From Chytridium lagenaria (taxonomy: Eukaryota > Chytridiomycota > Chytridiomycetes > Chytridiales > Chytridiaceae), in NCBI GenBank assembly GCA_025449115.1, contig JAHLKC010000262.1:1-26667 (forward strand): a stretch of 26,667 bases of DNA. Reading direction: 5' to 3'. Made by a program: the position numbers and the translations under genes. Shown here piece by piece: positions 1-9,119 of the stretch. The notes below the pieces were generated by a model. That model worked only from the letters and a program-made list of their open reading frames with translations. It did not search any database and had not been told where the DNA came from. Numbering within the stretch: position 1 is the stretch's first letter; the number at the start of each line of letters is the position of its first letter.

Positions 1-1
1 C

Positions 2-2082
2 AAACTTGGTTTTAACTATGAATACTCACGCGTTTCACGTAGTATGGCCGACATTTCATCCATGGCCGACGCTCTTCATCGTGCAGGAAAAACTTCAAAG
101 ACCATCGACGAGTTGGTTCAGTCTGCTTCAAATAAGAAAGAGACGACGCCAAATTTCTGCTGCGGCCACGTCGTTTGCCATAAACGCTGCACCATCAAAG
201 ATCCCCCTTCGGAACCCGAACCTCAACCATCAAATGGTCAACCAGGTTAGCCAAAAACAGTAATTGATTCTAATTTTCAAAAGTCGGCGGCGACTACAGC
301 CTGACGAGTTCGGAATACGTTGAGCTTGTTACTAAGGCTGCCCTTGTGGACAATTACACTCAACAAGTCAATACCGCCCATACCCTGCTTGATGAGCATC
401 TTCGGGAAATTCAAGTCCTCAAGATGCCATAGAAGCGCTCTCTAGCCAAATGGCGGAGAAAGCTCATTCTGCCGAGACGTCATCTGCTTCCGTATGCTTC
501 AGAGGCAGGTTGAGGAGCTCAAGAAAGTGTGGTCGCACGAGTTGGCTGCGAATATGATTTTGAGAAACCTCATTGCAAAACACAAGCGGAGAACTTGGCT
601 GCAGAAAAGTCTTCTCGGCAGCAGCAAATCCTTTTGCGGGAGGAATACGACGAGTTGGCAGGGATCTTGGAGGATACACATCGTGAGGCGGCTACTCTAC
701 GCGAGGAGGTTATCGCGAAAGATGTTGCGAGGGAAAGGCTTTTGATCGAGATATCACGGCTCAAGGCATCCTTCCAGGACAAGATTTCATCTAGCTCAGA
801 CACTGTCGACGATCTTACTAGGCGATTACAAGATTCGGACGGACTCGCGAAAGCCTTCGACGACAGTGTAGTGCCTTGAAGGAAGATCTTCGGCGATCGC
901 AAAATGACCTTGAGCAGGCAAGGCACACGCTATCGTCTTTACCAAATGATAGGCTTGAGAGAGCTGTATCAAGCAAGATTCAACAGCTTGAGTCACGGAT
1001 TAATTCGAGGGAGTCGGAGCTTCAACAGAAGGACTCTTTAATCCGAAATCTTGAGGTCCGACTGCAGGAGCTTTTCCAGTCGAATGGGGATATTCTGGAA
1101 GAAGGGAGGCAGCGCGAAAACGTTTTGAAGAAGGAAGCACAGGCTCGAATGAGTGAAGTGAAGGAATTATCTGAACGCTTGGCGGTTTTGGATGAGGTAC
1201 GTTTCTTTTTTCTTTTTCTTTTTTTCTCTCTTGTTTGAATCTGACCCTCGTTTTAATTAATGGCTAAATAGGGCAAGCGCGTCATTGAGTCTCACTACGC
1301 TCACGAAAGGGAAATGTCGACGTCTTAGCTTGAAGTTGGAAGATTTGAAGCGAAGGCTCGCGCGGACGATGCTGTGAACACGGCATTGCGGCCTGCAACG
1401 CGCTCAACGAGTTATGAGGATCGCCTTCGTGAAGAGATTCAACAACTTCGACGGGAGCTGAACCGTGCAAGGCATTCCACTTCAGAGATTGTGGCGGTTG
1501 TTCGCGAAACGCTGAATCAGACTATTGGACATGGGGATGGGACTAGTCTAAGTAGCCCTAATAGGCCACCTAGATTTGATATCAGCCGGTATGCTTTTCA
1601 TCTTACTTTTTTTTTTTTCTTTTTGGTTCTCTCTCCTTCACCTCATATATTAAAGCTAATTTATTATAAGGTTGAGAGAGCAGATGGGCTCTTTGATTTC
1701 CGAGGTCATATACCTAAGAGCATTGGTAAATCGACTTCTTCTCTGGAGAGCAGACCTCAAGTATCAAAAGTTTTACCTCTCCCTCAAAGTCGAAGACCTG
1801 CTTACAAGTCAAAAGTCAACACTCACTTTTATACAAGAGATTGGCATCAACCTCCCCTCAACGGAACCCACCTTCACACCCTCCGCCACCACTAAGCTAA
1901 AGAAATGTGCGAACGCGATTATCGCCGTGTATAGGATGATGGTGCTGGCGAGGAACTGGCAGGATGTATTGGAGGAGAATGGGAAGGAGCATTTTGCAGA
2001 GTTGGAGAGTAATAGCGATTATTGGGGGACGGATGGAGAAGTTTCGGCGAGGAAGACGTGGTCGGGTGAGAGACGCATGTAA
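2..2082 (+). CDS. Coiled-coil protein with C-terminal PACT (centrosome-targeting) domain; reading frame interrupted
   Basis: Long heptad-rich coiled coil ending in a PACT-type domain, the segment that targets pericentrin/AKAP450 and fungal Pcp1/Mto1-like proteins to centrosomes or spindle poles. The PACT part lies in the last exon (1671-2082): YLRALVNRLLLWRADLKYQK followed by a second conserved helix IIAVYRMMVLARNWQ. The first ATG in frame is at 44, but the frame is open to the left edge, so the gene may start outside. Introns seen: 246-283, 1197-1271 and 1589-1670, each with GT-AG ends and correct phase. The frame changes near 425, 490, 590 and 865, and an in-frame TAG sits at 1326-1328. Coiled-coil sequence continues on both sides of each break, so these look like one-base errors or early decay. 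The domain call rests on motif memory and is fairly firm; orthology is not established. Confidence 0.72.
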
Positions 2083-2309
2083 GAGGGGAAACGAGTGGGG
2101 AGATGAATGAGGGAATAGCATGTCGCTTTTTTTTTATAGAGCGCGGCGGTTATGATGGAGCCAGCTATAGCGAATAAATACTTGATACCCCATTCCATGA
2201 GCGAGTGATTTTTAACCTACTGTACTCGCTACAAACTACTATATAAACTAATAAATTTATTCCCCACCCTGTCCAACAGTCACAGTCGTATGCACGATGA
2301 TCCTTTCAC

Positions 2310-2453
2310 TTATTTAGTCATTGGCATGTCCCTCTCAGCCACCATCTTTGCCACCATCAGTTCTTCTCCGCGGTGCTCAAAGTATAGCTCCTCCTTCATG
2401 TCAACCATTTTGTTATGCCCATGGCCATCATAGTTGGAGGAATCAAGCAGCGC
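2310..2453 (-). CDS. Possible terminal exon or short ORF, unrecognised
   Basis: A minus-strand frame ends with TAA at 2310-2312 and encodes an acidic/basic, methionine-rich C-terminus (NYDGHGHNKMVDMKEELYF, then HRGEELMVAKMVAERDMPMTK minus its first residue). A possible 3' splice site (pyrimidine-rich, ending CGGAG) lies near 2454, and no convincing start codon is in frame before a stop at about 2526. It lies just beyond the poly(A) signal of the secreted-peptide gene. The composition looks protein-like, but I recognise no family and see no partner exon, so it may be spurious. Confidence 0.3.
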   Translation of the reverse strand, partial: ALLDSSNYDGHGHNKMVDMKEELYFEHRGEELMVAKMVAERDMPMTK

Positions 2454-2519
2454 TCCGAGAAAGCGGGCGTTGTACATGAAAAGTGCAAGGAATCACCACG
2501 TCCACAGCAGAACAGAATA

Positions 2520-2525
2520 TTTATT
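2520..2525 (-). terminator. Poly(A) signal AATAAA of the secreted-peptide gene
   Basis: AATAAA on the minus strand, at the end of a U-rich 3' stretch that runs from the stop codon at 2875 down to here. This stretch (2526-2874) holds T-rich runs on the minus strand and no gene I can support, so it reads best as a 3' UTR of about 350 nt. Confidence 0.5.
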
Positions 2526-2874
2526 CACAGCAAAGACTGCATAAAATAAAGAGTGGACAAGAAAAGAAAAAGCAAAACATACAGTACATAAAAAACAAAA
2601 ACAAAAAAACAATGGACAGAAAGCGCTTTCAAAAAGAGTCCGAAAAGAAAAGGAAAAGGGGAGGTTGAGGAAAATAAAAATAGAAAAACGACCGAGGAGA
2701 CGAAATGAATGTGAACAATAAAATACACGCTGGCGGGATATACAAGGGGAGCCAAAGAAACAAAGTTTGCACACAGCAGTTTCCTAGGATGCTGAGTGTT
2801 CACAAGTGAATGATTTGCCCTCCATGACGAGCTAGCTGCTTGCGGTAAGGTAAGGTGTCTGCGAGTTGGTCCAA

Positions 2875-3072
2875 CTAGACTGCTGCGGGAGCCTTGAGGA
2901 AGGCGGCCTCTTCAAGGTTAGGCACAAGGAGGACGGCTTCACCCTTCTTGCCCTTGGGGGAAGGCGAGGGGGAGGGTGCACCAGTGGGGGAACCGCCGGA
3001 AGGAGCTGCCTCGGTAAGCATGGCGGCGAAGATGGCGAGAAGGACGAAAAGGAAGGCAAAGTTGAACTGCAT
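2875..3072 (-). CDS. Small secreted peptide (65 aa), Pro/Ser-rich
   Basis: Single-exon ORF of 65 codons. Residues 1-22 form a classic signal peptide with a hydrophobic core (FAFLFVLLAIFAAML). The mature part is small and rich in Pro, Ser and Gly (APSPSPSPKGKKG), followed by a hydrophobic/acidic tail ending in APAAV. The ATG at 3072 is the first one downstream of a CA-rich, T-poor leader of about 100 nt and a TATA box at 3173-3179, the arrangement of a strongly expressed gene. No cysteines are present, so it is not a disulfide-rich effector type. A longer overlapping minus-strand ORF in another frame (2832-3350) runs across the promoter and is taken as a shadow. No function can be assigned. 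Confidence 0.62.
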   Translation of the reverse strand: MQFNFAFLFVLLAIFAAMLTEAAPSGGSPTGAPSPSPSPKGKKGEAVLLVPNLEEAAFLKAPAAV

Positions 3073-3172
3073 TTTGAAGTGTTTGTTTGAACGGTGGAAG
3101 TGAAGAAGGTTGTGGTGAGTGTTTGTTGAGTGAAGAAAGTGTTATGGGATTCTAGTGAAGACATTGCTGCTG

Positions 3173-3179
3173 TTTTATA
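3173..3179 (-). promoter_or_regulatory. TATA box (TATAAAA) of the secreted-peptide gene
   Basis: TATAAAA on the minus strand about 100 nt upstream of the ATG at 3072, followed by a leader rich in ACA/CAC repeats. Position and leader composition agree with a core promoter. The remaining divergent spacer to the SET gene (3180-3470) shows no other clear site. Confidence 0.55.
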
Positions 3180-3470
3180 AGGACGGCGTTCAGCGGCTGA
3201 TGCCATCGCTGGGCTCCAGCACTGCATTTTCATTGTGGGATGACGGCGTCGCAAGCGTTTGTCATCCTGAGAAGATGATCTGTTGGCGGTGTTAGACGCT
3301 GGATTGACAGAGGTCTGCTTGTTGACGAGTTCCGTCGGTGACAGATGCAACTGTCAAGTGGAAATGTCACGAAAGAGCTAGGGGTTGACAATTGTCGATG
3401 ACGAGGGTTGTGAGCGGGTGTCAGAAGCTCTGAACACTCTGGTGCAAAATGACTTTGAAACTCAACAGAC

Positions 3471-4556
3471 ATGACAGCACCCGTGGAGAGCAAGTCGTCA
3501 ATGGCCTCCAGCAACGTCAGCAAAAAGACTTCTAGCCTTCCCTCAGTGCTATCTGCGTTATTCGTCATCATTGCAGCCTTTGCTGCTGTGCAGGTAGAAG
3601 AATTATGCCCACGCTCAGCCTGCTAACAGCTTTTTATAGATATCAGCATTCATCTCACAAGAACCATTCCAACTAAGGCGACTCGTCACCCATCTCACAT
3701 CCCGTATTCCGCCTTTGTCCTTCTCGTCATCAAATGTGACTGACATCCCGCCTACTTTTGCCCTACGCTGTCGAGGATCCTCAGAGATCGTTCAGTCGAG
3801 ATGACTTTGAGACTCACTTTGGCATCTATCCGTTGCAATCCCAGATGGTTGATCCCGCCATTGCCGCGTTCCTTGATGCCCATGATATTACCAACGATGA
3901 GATGTATCAAAAGAGCGTCCGTTTGGCAGAGTTGAGGCGGCAGCAGTATTCCATGTTTTTGGAAAAGGGGTTAAGGATGATAAGAGGTTTAAGATCAAGT
4001 GGATTTCGCCAGAGAAGGGGTATGGAGTGTTTGCGGCAGTGAATATAGGTGCAACAAATATTGTTGGGGAGTATGTGGGCGTAGTGACGAACAGTGAGTG
4101 ATTGACACCCCTTTTTTCTTCTTCTTCTTCGTCAATTGTGACGTTTGCTCACTGCTTCTCCTTCTTAAAGACACGATCTCGGATTATATTTGGAACTACC
4201 CGTCAGAGATCAAGGACGAGGAAGGGAGGATTTTTCCCCTCGGAATCGATAGTCGTTTTGCAGGGAATTTTGCTAGGTATGCGCACTGGCTTAGTTAACG
4301 GCCTTGATCGTCACGGATCCCATGCTAACATTTTATCATCTCCCCCTCTCTCTTTTTTTTTCGCCGCAGGTTCATCAATCATGATGCAAACCCCAACACG
4401 TATTCGATGATGGTGCCTTACAAAAACCGCTGGCACGTGATCTTTCACACAAAGAGATTGATCCGTGCTGGGGAGGAGATAACTGTTTCGTACGGAGACG
4501 AGTATTGGACTTCAAGGGCCAACCATCGTATTGTTGGAGCTGAAGAAAAAAAGTAA
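3471..4556 (+). CDS. Membrane-anchored SET-domain protein, copy 1
   Basis: Four exons: 3471-3593, 3640-4093, 4171-4276 and 4370-4556, with GT-AG introns. Residues about 24-40 form one hydrophobic segment (SVLSALFVIIAAFAAV). The C-terminal half is a SET methyltransferase domain: GYGVFAAVNIGATNIVGEY (N-terminal strand), FINHDANPNT (the NH motif that shapes the AdoMet site) and GEEITVSYGDEYW (the ELTYDY-type catalytic loop). SET proteins transfer methyl groups from AdoMet to lysine; the substrate here is unknown. Two frame slips are needed: near 3755, where one T too many lies in a T run, and near 3975, where one base is missing before KDDKRFKIKW. The minus-strand gene at 4879-6155 is its paralog with the same intron positions. 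No pre-SET or post-SET cysteines are visible. Confidence 0.75.
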
Positions 4557-4878
4557 CGATTGCGTTTAGCAGCTGTCTATAGTCGATCGTTTTTTGTTTG
4601 TTTTCTGTATGTTTCTTTTTTCTTGGTTTTTTTTTTTTTGTTTGCTCTTTTTAGTGTGTTGGATAAAAGTTGATATTGCAACTATGAATACATGCTAAAG
4701 AAGAAGTAGCTGAGTTCTGAATTGTTATTGTAAAATGGCGAGGACTGATGTACTATATTATGCTGTACATGGATTGAGAAACAAAAAGGATCCAGTCTCC
4801 ACAGACTTCTTTTACTACCCGAATCGCGGAAACGCTGGTAAAAGCCTTTAATAATTACACTTTCTTGAGAATATTATA
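4557..4878. other. Shared 3' intergenic spacer between convergent SET genes
   Basis: 322 nt between the two SET stop codons. It holds long T runs just after the plus-strand stop (4590-4655) and AT-rich sequence, as expected for two opposing 3' UTRs. No gene or structured element seen. Confidence 0.5.
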
Positions 4879-6155
4879 TTATTTTACAAGGTGATAATCG
4901 GCCCGTGATTTCCAGTACTCATCACCATAAGAAATGGTCACCTCCTCTCCAGCACGTATCAATCTTTTTGTAATAAACACGACATGCCAACGATTCTTGT
5001 ACGGAACCAGCATTGAATTGGTGTTTGGGTTGGCGTCATGGTTGATGAACCTTGAAAAAAAATAATATGGTGAGATGTAAAACTATTAGATGCTTATACA
5101 AGCGCATACACTAACATAAAGTAGAGAAGGGGATGATAATAATACCTTGCCCAATTTCCGGCAAAGCGAATGTCAATACCCAGAGCAATAGCCCTGCCCT
5201 GATCATCCTTGACCGAAGACGGGTAATTCCAAGAATAATCGGAAATCGTGTCTGCAGAAGGAAACAAGTACAAAAGTTACGAAAACCAAAAAAAAAGTGG
5301 GGTGTGGATAGGAGAGCGATAAGAGAGACAGCTTACTATTCGTTATCACACCCAAGTATTCTGCTACGATATTGGATGCACCCACATTCACCGCGGCAAA
5401 CATTCCATACCCCTTCTCTGGTGATACCCACTTGATGATAAACCTTTATCATCCTTGAACCCCTCCTTCTCAAAAAACAATGAATACTGCTGCCGCCTCA
5501 ACTCTGCCAGTCGTGCGCTCTTTTGATATATCACGTCTGTTGTTATATCATGGGCTTCCACAAACGGAGCGATAACGGGGTCAACGCCTAAGGAGTGTAG
5601 ACGGTGTACCCCGAAATGCACCTCGAGGTCGTCTTGAGTGAAAAACCTCTCTGATTTGTCATCAGGAGTCGACGTAGAGGTGGGCGGGGTTCTCGAATGT
5701 AGAAACGGTAGAGGAGAGTTTGAGGTGAGACGTGTGAATAGGTTTGAGATGTGAGATGATTCTGATGCAGAAGTGGAATTGAAGAGCTGCATCATGTGTG
5801 TAATCATTGAGTTAGATTTGAGGAAAGAGTTGGGGTTGGGATCAATGTGGATTACCTGAACTGCAGCCAATGTGATGACTGCCACTGTCACTGTAGACCA
5901 CGCTAGCGGTATGTGAGAACTCTTTCTCGGCTGTCTCTTGATGTCGCTGGAGGCGCCCATGGGTGTTGCAGTAGTGTACATGCGCTTGGAAAGTTCTTGC
6001 AGCTGAGCATCATCCATGAGCTGCTGTATGAGCATGGCCCTATCAAAATTGTCAGCAAGGGAGGATCAGCCGCCGTCTATGAAGCTACAGCAGGGATGGA
6101 TGCTTTACATTCTCATTCGTACAAAGGCATCCAGATCCACAGTCACGCCAAACAT
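4879..6155 (-). CDS. Membrane-anchored SET-domain protein, copy 2
   Basis: Paralog of the gene at 3471-4556, on the opposite strand. Exons (high to low): 6155-6109, 6039-5856, 5786-5337, 5251-5146 and 5050-4879. The first exon (MFGVTVDLDAFVRMR) joins in frame to MAMLIQQLMDDAQ; an alternative start is the ATG at 6035. A hydrophobic segment (WSTVTVAVITLAAV) precedes a spacer and the SET domain, which shows GYGMFAAVNVGASNIVAEY, FINHDANPNTNS and GEEVTISYGDEYW. One base appears to be missing near 5445, just before the conserved IKWVSPEKGYG. The N-terminal half has diverged from copy 1 more than the SET half. Substrate unknown; the shared membrane anchor suggests a function at a membrane rather than on chromatin (inference). 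Confidence 0.75.
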
Positions 6156-6158
6156 TGA

Positions 6159-6587
6159 ATGGCCATACCAACCGAATTAAAGAACGACGTCGAGTTTGTA
6201 GAAGATACAGCGTTGGCGTCTTTGGACGGTCACGTCCGGGATGTTGGATATGCGGAGGCCGATTCTACAACCATTCAGTTATATGAGATTCGAGATGGAG
6301 AGAATCAATAATGAAAGGGATGCTTATGAGAGTTGCTCAAGGTGGTTTAGCGGAGAATCACTCTTTGTTCAAGAGGCTTCAGTGTCTTTCTTACATATTA
6401 CTAAAATACTCTTTGGAGGATGACTTCCCACTGTAAGTTATTGATCCCATCTTTAAAATAAAGCCAAACTTCTGGCCATCGTCAGCGAGTTGATGAGTTC
6501 CTATAACTGTCAATCTCTGGCGGCGGTCCCTCAAGTTGAGGGACTATCTCCGGGAGATGAGGTATTGGTCGCCGTGTTATGGAGGTA
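6159..6587 (+). CDS. Unrecognised small acidic protein with predicted helices
   Basis: ATG at 6159 opens a frame (MAIPTELKNDVEFVEDTALA) that continues after a one-base slip near 6298 into RESIMKGMLMRVAQGGLAEN and a helical stretch. A GT-AG intron at about 6426-6485 joins DDFPL to ELMSSYNCQ, and the exon ends with SPGDEVLVAVLW at a second donor near 6587. No convincing next exon was found; using the acceptor near 6648 leads to a stop within a few codons. The family is not recognised; the GDEVLVAVLW patch faintly recalls a tudor-like strand, but this is too weak to name. Its start lies three bases from the divergent start of SET copy 2. Confidence 0.4.
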
Positions 6588-6699
6588 TGAGCCTATAGTC
6601 TTGCAAATGCTTATTTTCCTCTTCCACCACGGTGAAATTCCCTGCAGCCGATAAACATACCAATGCCGTCTTTAACAGTTCTTGTCCAAAATTCACGTT

Positions 6700-7238
6700 T
6701 TATTTGCTTTTTGTGATATTTTTTCTACCTAGATATGATCGTAGAATATCTTTTCCTTTTTTCTGCGGCTTGATGGAATGTGGCGATTTGGTCTTACTTT
6801 CGGCGTCGTCGTCTTCGAGTTTCTCCTTTTTTTCTTTTTCTATTTTTTTTGGAGACGTGTGTATCAGCAAAGATATTGCAAAACCACATGAAGAAAGATA
6901 ATATACCAGATGCCTGATCTCCATTCTTTCCTTTCTCCGACGTTAACAGTTTCTTCTTCAACTTTTTCCGATTCAAGGCCGAATCATCATCTTGAGATTT
7001 ATACAGTCTTCAATGCCATTTCAGTTCAGAAAGAATCAGGGCTCGAAACCTACTTTTTGGGTATCGGAGACTCTGGCGCCTTCGCCTTACCCTGCGCAAA
7101 CCCCTCATTCGGAATCCAAGTCTCGGCCAGTCGCCGCACTGCACATTCGCAGCTTCCGACTTGAGTGCCAACGTTTTCAGCAAGTCCTTGTCCATGTCAT
7201 TGTCGTACGAGTTTGTTGAAGCGATGGAGGTTGCAGAC
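6700..7238 (-). CDS. Possible gene for a small lysine-rich protein, unrecognised
   Basis: The minus strand shows protein-like sequence in three blocks. The first, from an ATG at 7238, reads DKDLLKTLALKSEAANVQCGD and, after a one-base slip near 7122, WIPNEGFAQGKAKAPESPIP. The second (about 6870-6980) reads ALNRKKLKKKLLTSEKGKNG. The third (6700-6860) reads EKEKKEKLEDDDAESKTK and ends with GRKNITKSK before TAA. GT-AG introns that would join the last two blocks are visible (about 6856-6907); the join between the first two does not keep phase. The N-terminus recalls the helix before an ArfGAP zinc finger, but the finger is absent. Its 5' end overlaps the divergent gene at 7194. Treat as tentative. 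Confidence 0.35.
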
Positions 7239-7808
7239 ATCTTGAAGGAAAACAAGTGTGATGTGGCGACGTTGAGGTTGCGGTTGGAGAAACTCAAGGT
7301 AGGGGATGTGGTTGAGAAGAGGTGGTATGTCTAATGTTGCTGCGTAGGAAAGGGTGCAGGAGGGTGGGGATGATGTTTCCGGAGGCGGTGGGGGGAGGTT
7401 TGGGCCTTGATGAATGTGTCATGGTGTTGACGGCTTTGTAGATAAGCATTACTTTGAGCTCGTCAAGGAGAACAGGATCTTGAATCAACTCATTAAGCAG
7501 TATGAATCTACCATGGAGGTCATCATGGCGAAATTTAGAGCTCAAACAGTAAGGGGTGTTTATCATTACCTACTGACGTGAAAAAGAGTTTAATTCAAAA
7601 GGAGAAGCACACGTTGCAATCGGATTGGAATCAAAATCTACTCTCAGCAAAGGTTTTGGATAGAGCTGTATCCAGCGTATTGATTATTTTTTAAAAGGCG
7701 GAAAATGAGAAACTGAGGAAAGAAAACATGTTCCTGGCCGAACAACTCGGTCAATCTCTAGTCGCTATTCGTAGCGCGTTACAAGCTGAAGCGGAAGAAC
7801 ATGAATAA
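7194..7808 (+). CDS. FGFR1OP2/SIKE-like coiled-coil protein
   Basis: Four exons: 7194-7298, about 7442-7548, 7587-7652 and 7698-7808. The second block (ENRILNQLIKQYESTMEVIM then AKFRAQT) closely matches the signature of the FGFR1OP2/SIKE family, whose animal members are STRIPAK-associated scaffold proteins. The last block (AENEKLRKENMFLAEQLGQS) matches their C-terminal coiled coil. The whole protein is predicted to be coiled coil, about 130 aa, shorter than animal members because the central linker is reduced. The join between exons 1 and 2 needs one extra base to keep frame. The stop codon (7806-7808) directly abuts the stop of the opposing IND1 gene. The family assignment is from motif recall. 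Confidence 0.6.
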
Positions 7809-8883
7809 CTACGACGACGACGACGACTGTACTTTATTCAGAACGTTGCCTGCGATTTTCAGATATTCTTTTGTGAGGGGACTATCCGGCTTTGACACGA
7901 CGATGGCCGACCCATATCTGAAGTCTCGCATATATCTTCATGCAACGGAATTTCGCCAAGAATGGGAATCCCGAGAGCCGTTGCTTTCTTAATAGCACCA
8001 TTATACCCAAAAACGTGGCTTTTGTTTCCACACGATGAACATTGGAAAAAGCTCATATTTTGTACTAGACCGAGGATCTAAAAAGTTGGAATAGACTCGA
8101 GATATTGTCAACGAACCTCTACATTCATTTTGTTGAATAACGTTATGCCTTTCATCGTGTCCGCTAATGCGACGTCTTGCGGAGTAGAGACTATGATGGC
8201 TCCTTCCATGCAATTTTAGTTTCCATCAAAGATTCTTGGAGAATAACAAACCTGCTATCTTGACTTGCTGTGCAATCGATAACTGGACATCTCCTGTTCC
8301 TGGTGGCATATCAATGACGAGGTAGTCCAACGATCCCCAATCAACATCCCACAACAACTGCTGAATCCCTTTCATCACCTACAAATATCGACGCTTCAGC
8401 GGTCCAGCCAATGCCAACTTCAAGAAAATACCATCAGACCTCGCCAAACGACCGGAGCACCCTCATCAATCAAAAACCCCATTGACATGCATTTCACTCC
8501 ATAGTTTTCAAGCGGTTGTAGTTTGTTTTCTATAATTGTATTGACATGAATCATCTTCTAACGTACACATACTTTCTGTAATGCCGGCTTTTCCTCTTAG
8601 GTTCATCATCAGCGGGATAGAGGGTCCAAAGAGATCTGCATCTAAAAGTCCAACGCGATGACCGGATGCCTTTAAGGCCAGTGCCAAGTTGGCTGAAATG
8701 GGGTAAGCTGTCCAGAAATGTTCACAGTGATGCTCCAACCAGACACTGTTGATTTGCCGACACCTCCTTTGGCTGATGACACGCATAAAACATTATCGAC
8801 ACCCGAGAGTGGCTGACGAATGGGTGCCTTTGATGATGGAATGACGGCGCTGCTCTGGTCGCATAGCGTCGAATGAATTGCAT
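7809..8883 (-). CDS. IND1: Ind1/NUBPL-type P-loop Fe-S ATPase (complex I assembly)
   Basis: Mrp/NBP35-family ATPase of mitochondria that delivers Fe-S clusters to respiratory complex I. Six exons, high to low: 8883-8740, 8692-8573, 8529-8432, 8378-8252, 8202-8118 and 8077-7809. Visible motifs are the deviant Walker A ([11 protein letters not shown]), [35 protein letters not shown] and, in the last exon, the cluster-binding CSSC motif followed by GNKSHVFG. The PPGTGDVQ form and the spacing around CxxC fit Ind1 better than cytosolic NBP35 or CFD1. The N-terminus ([12 protein letters not shown]) looks like a mitochondrial presequence. One base appears to be missing near 8840, between presequence and ATPase, and another near 7903, after which the tail ([19 protein letters not shown]) ends in a serine run. 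Otherwise it is of normal length. Confidence 0.85.
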
Positions 8884-9119
8884 GGTTGGGAAGTCAGCAG
8901 AAAAATCTTTTCACCACGCAGAACTTTAGTTTTGATAGTGAAGCTGTCACTCTAAACTTTAAGCAATATCTCGAGCAGACGTGTTATCCAGGGCATCTGG
9001 ATTGATGTCAATATAAACCGATGAAAGATCACATTTTCAACTGTTTATATTCTTTGTTCGAGAGTCACAAAGTCCTGAATCTGTACGGTACGTGATGCTT
9101 TCACAAATTGATTTGAGTG
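8884..9119. other. IND1 upstream region
   Basis: AT-rich sequence between the IND1 start and the left edge of the tandem duplication. No gene seen; presumably holds the IND1 promoter. Confidence 0.4.

Noticed and set aside
2832..3350. 172-codon minus-strand ORF
   Set aside because: It overlaps the signal-peptide gene in another frame and runs through its TATA box and leader; composition is Ser/Pro/Thr-rich shadow sequence.
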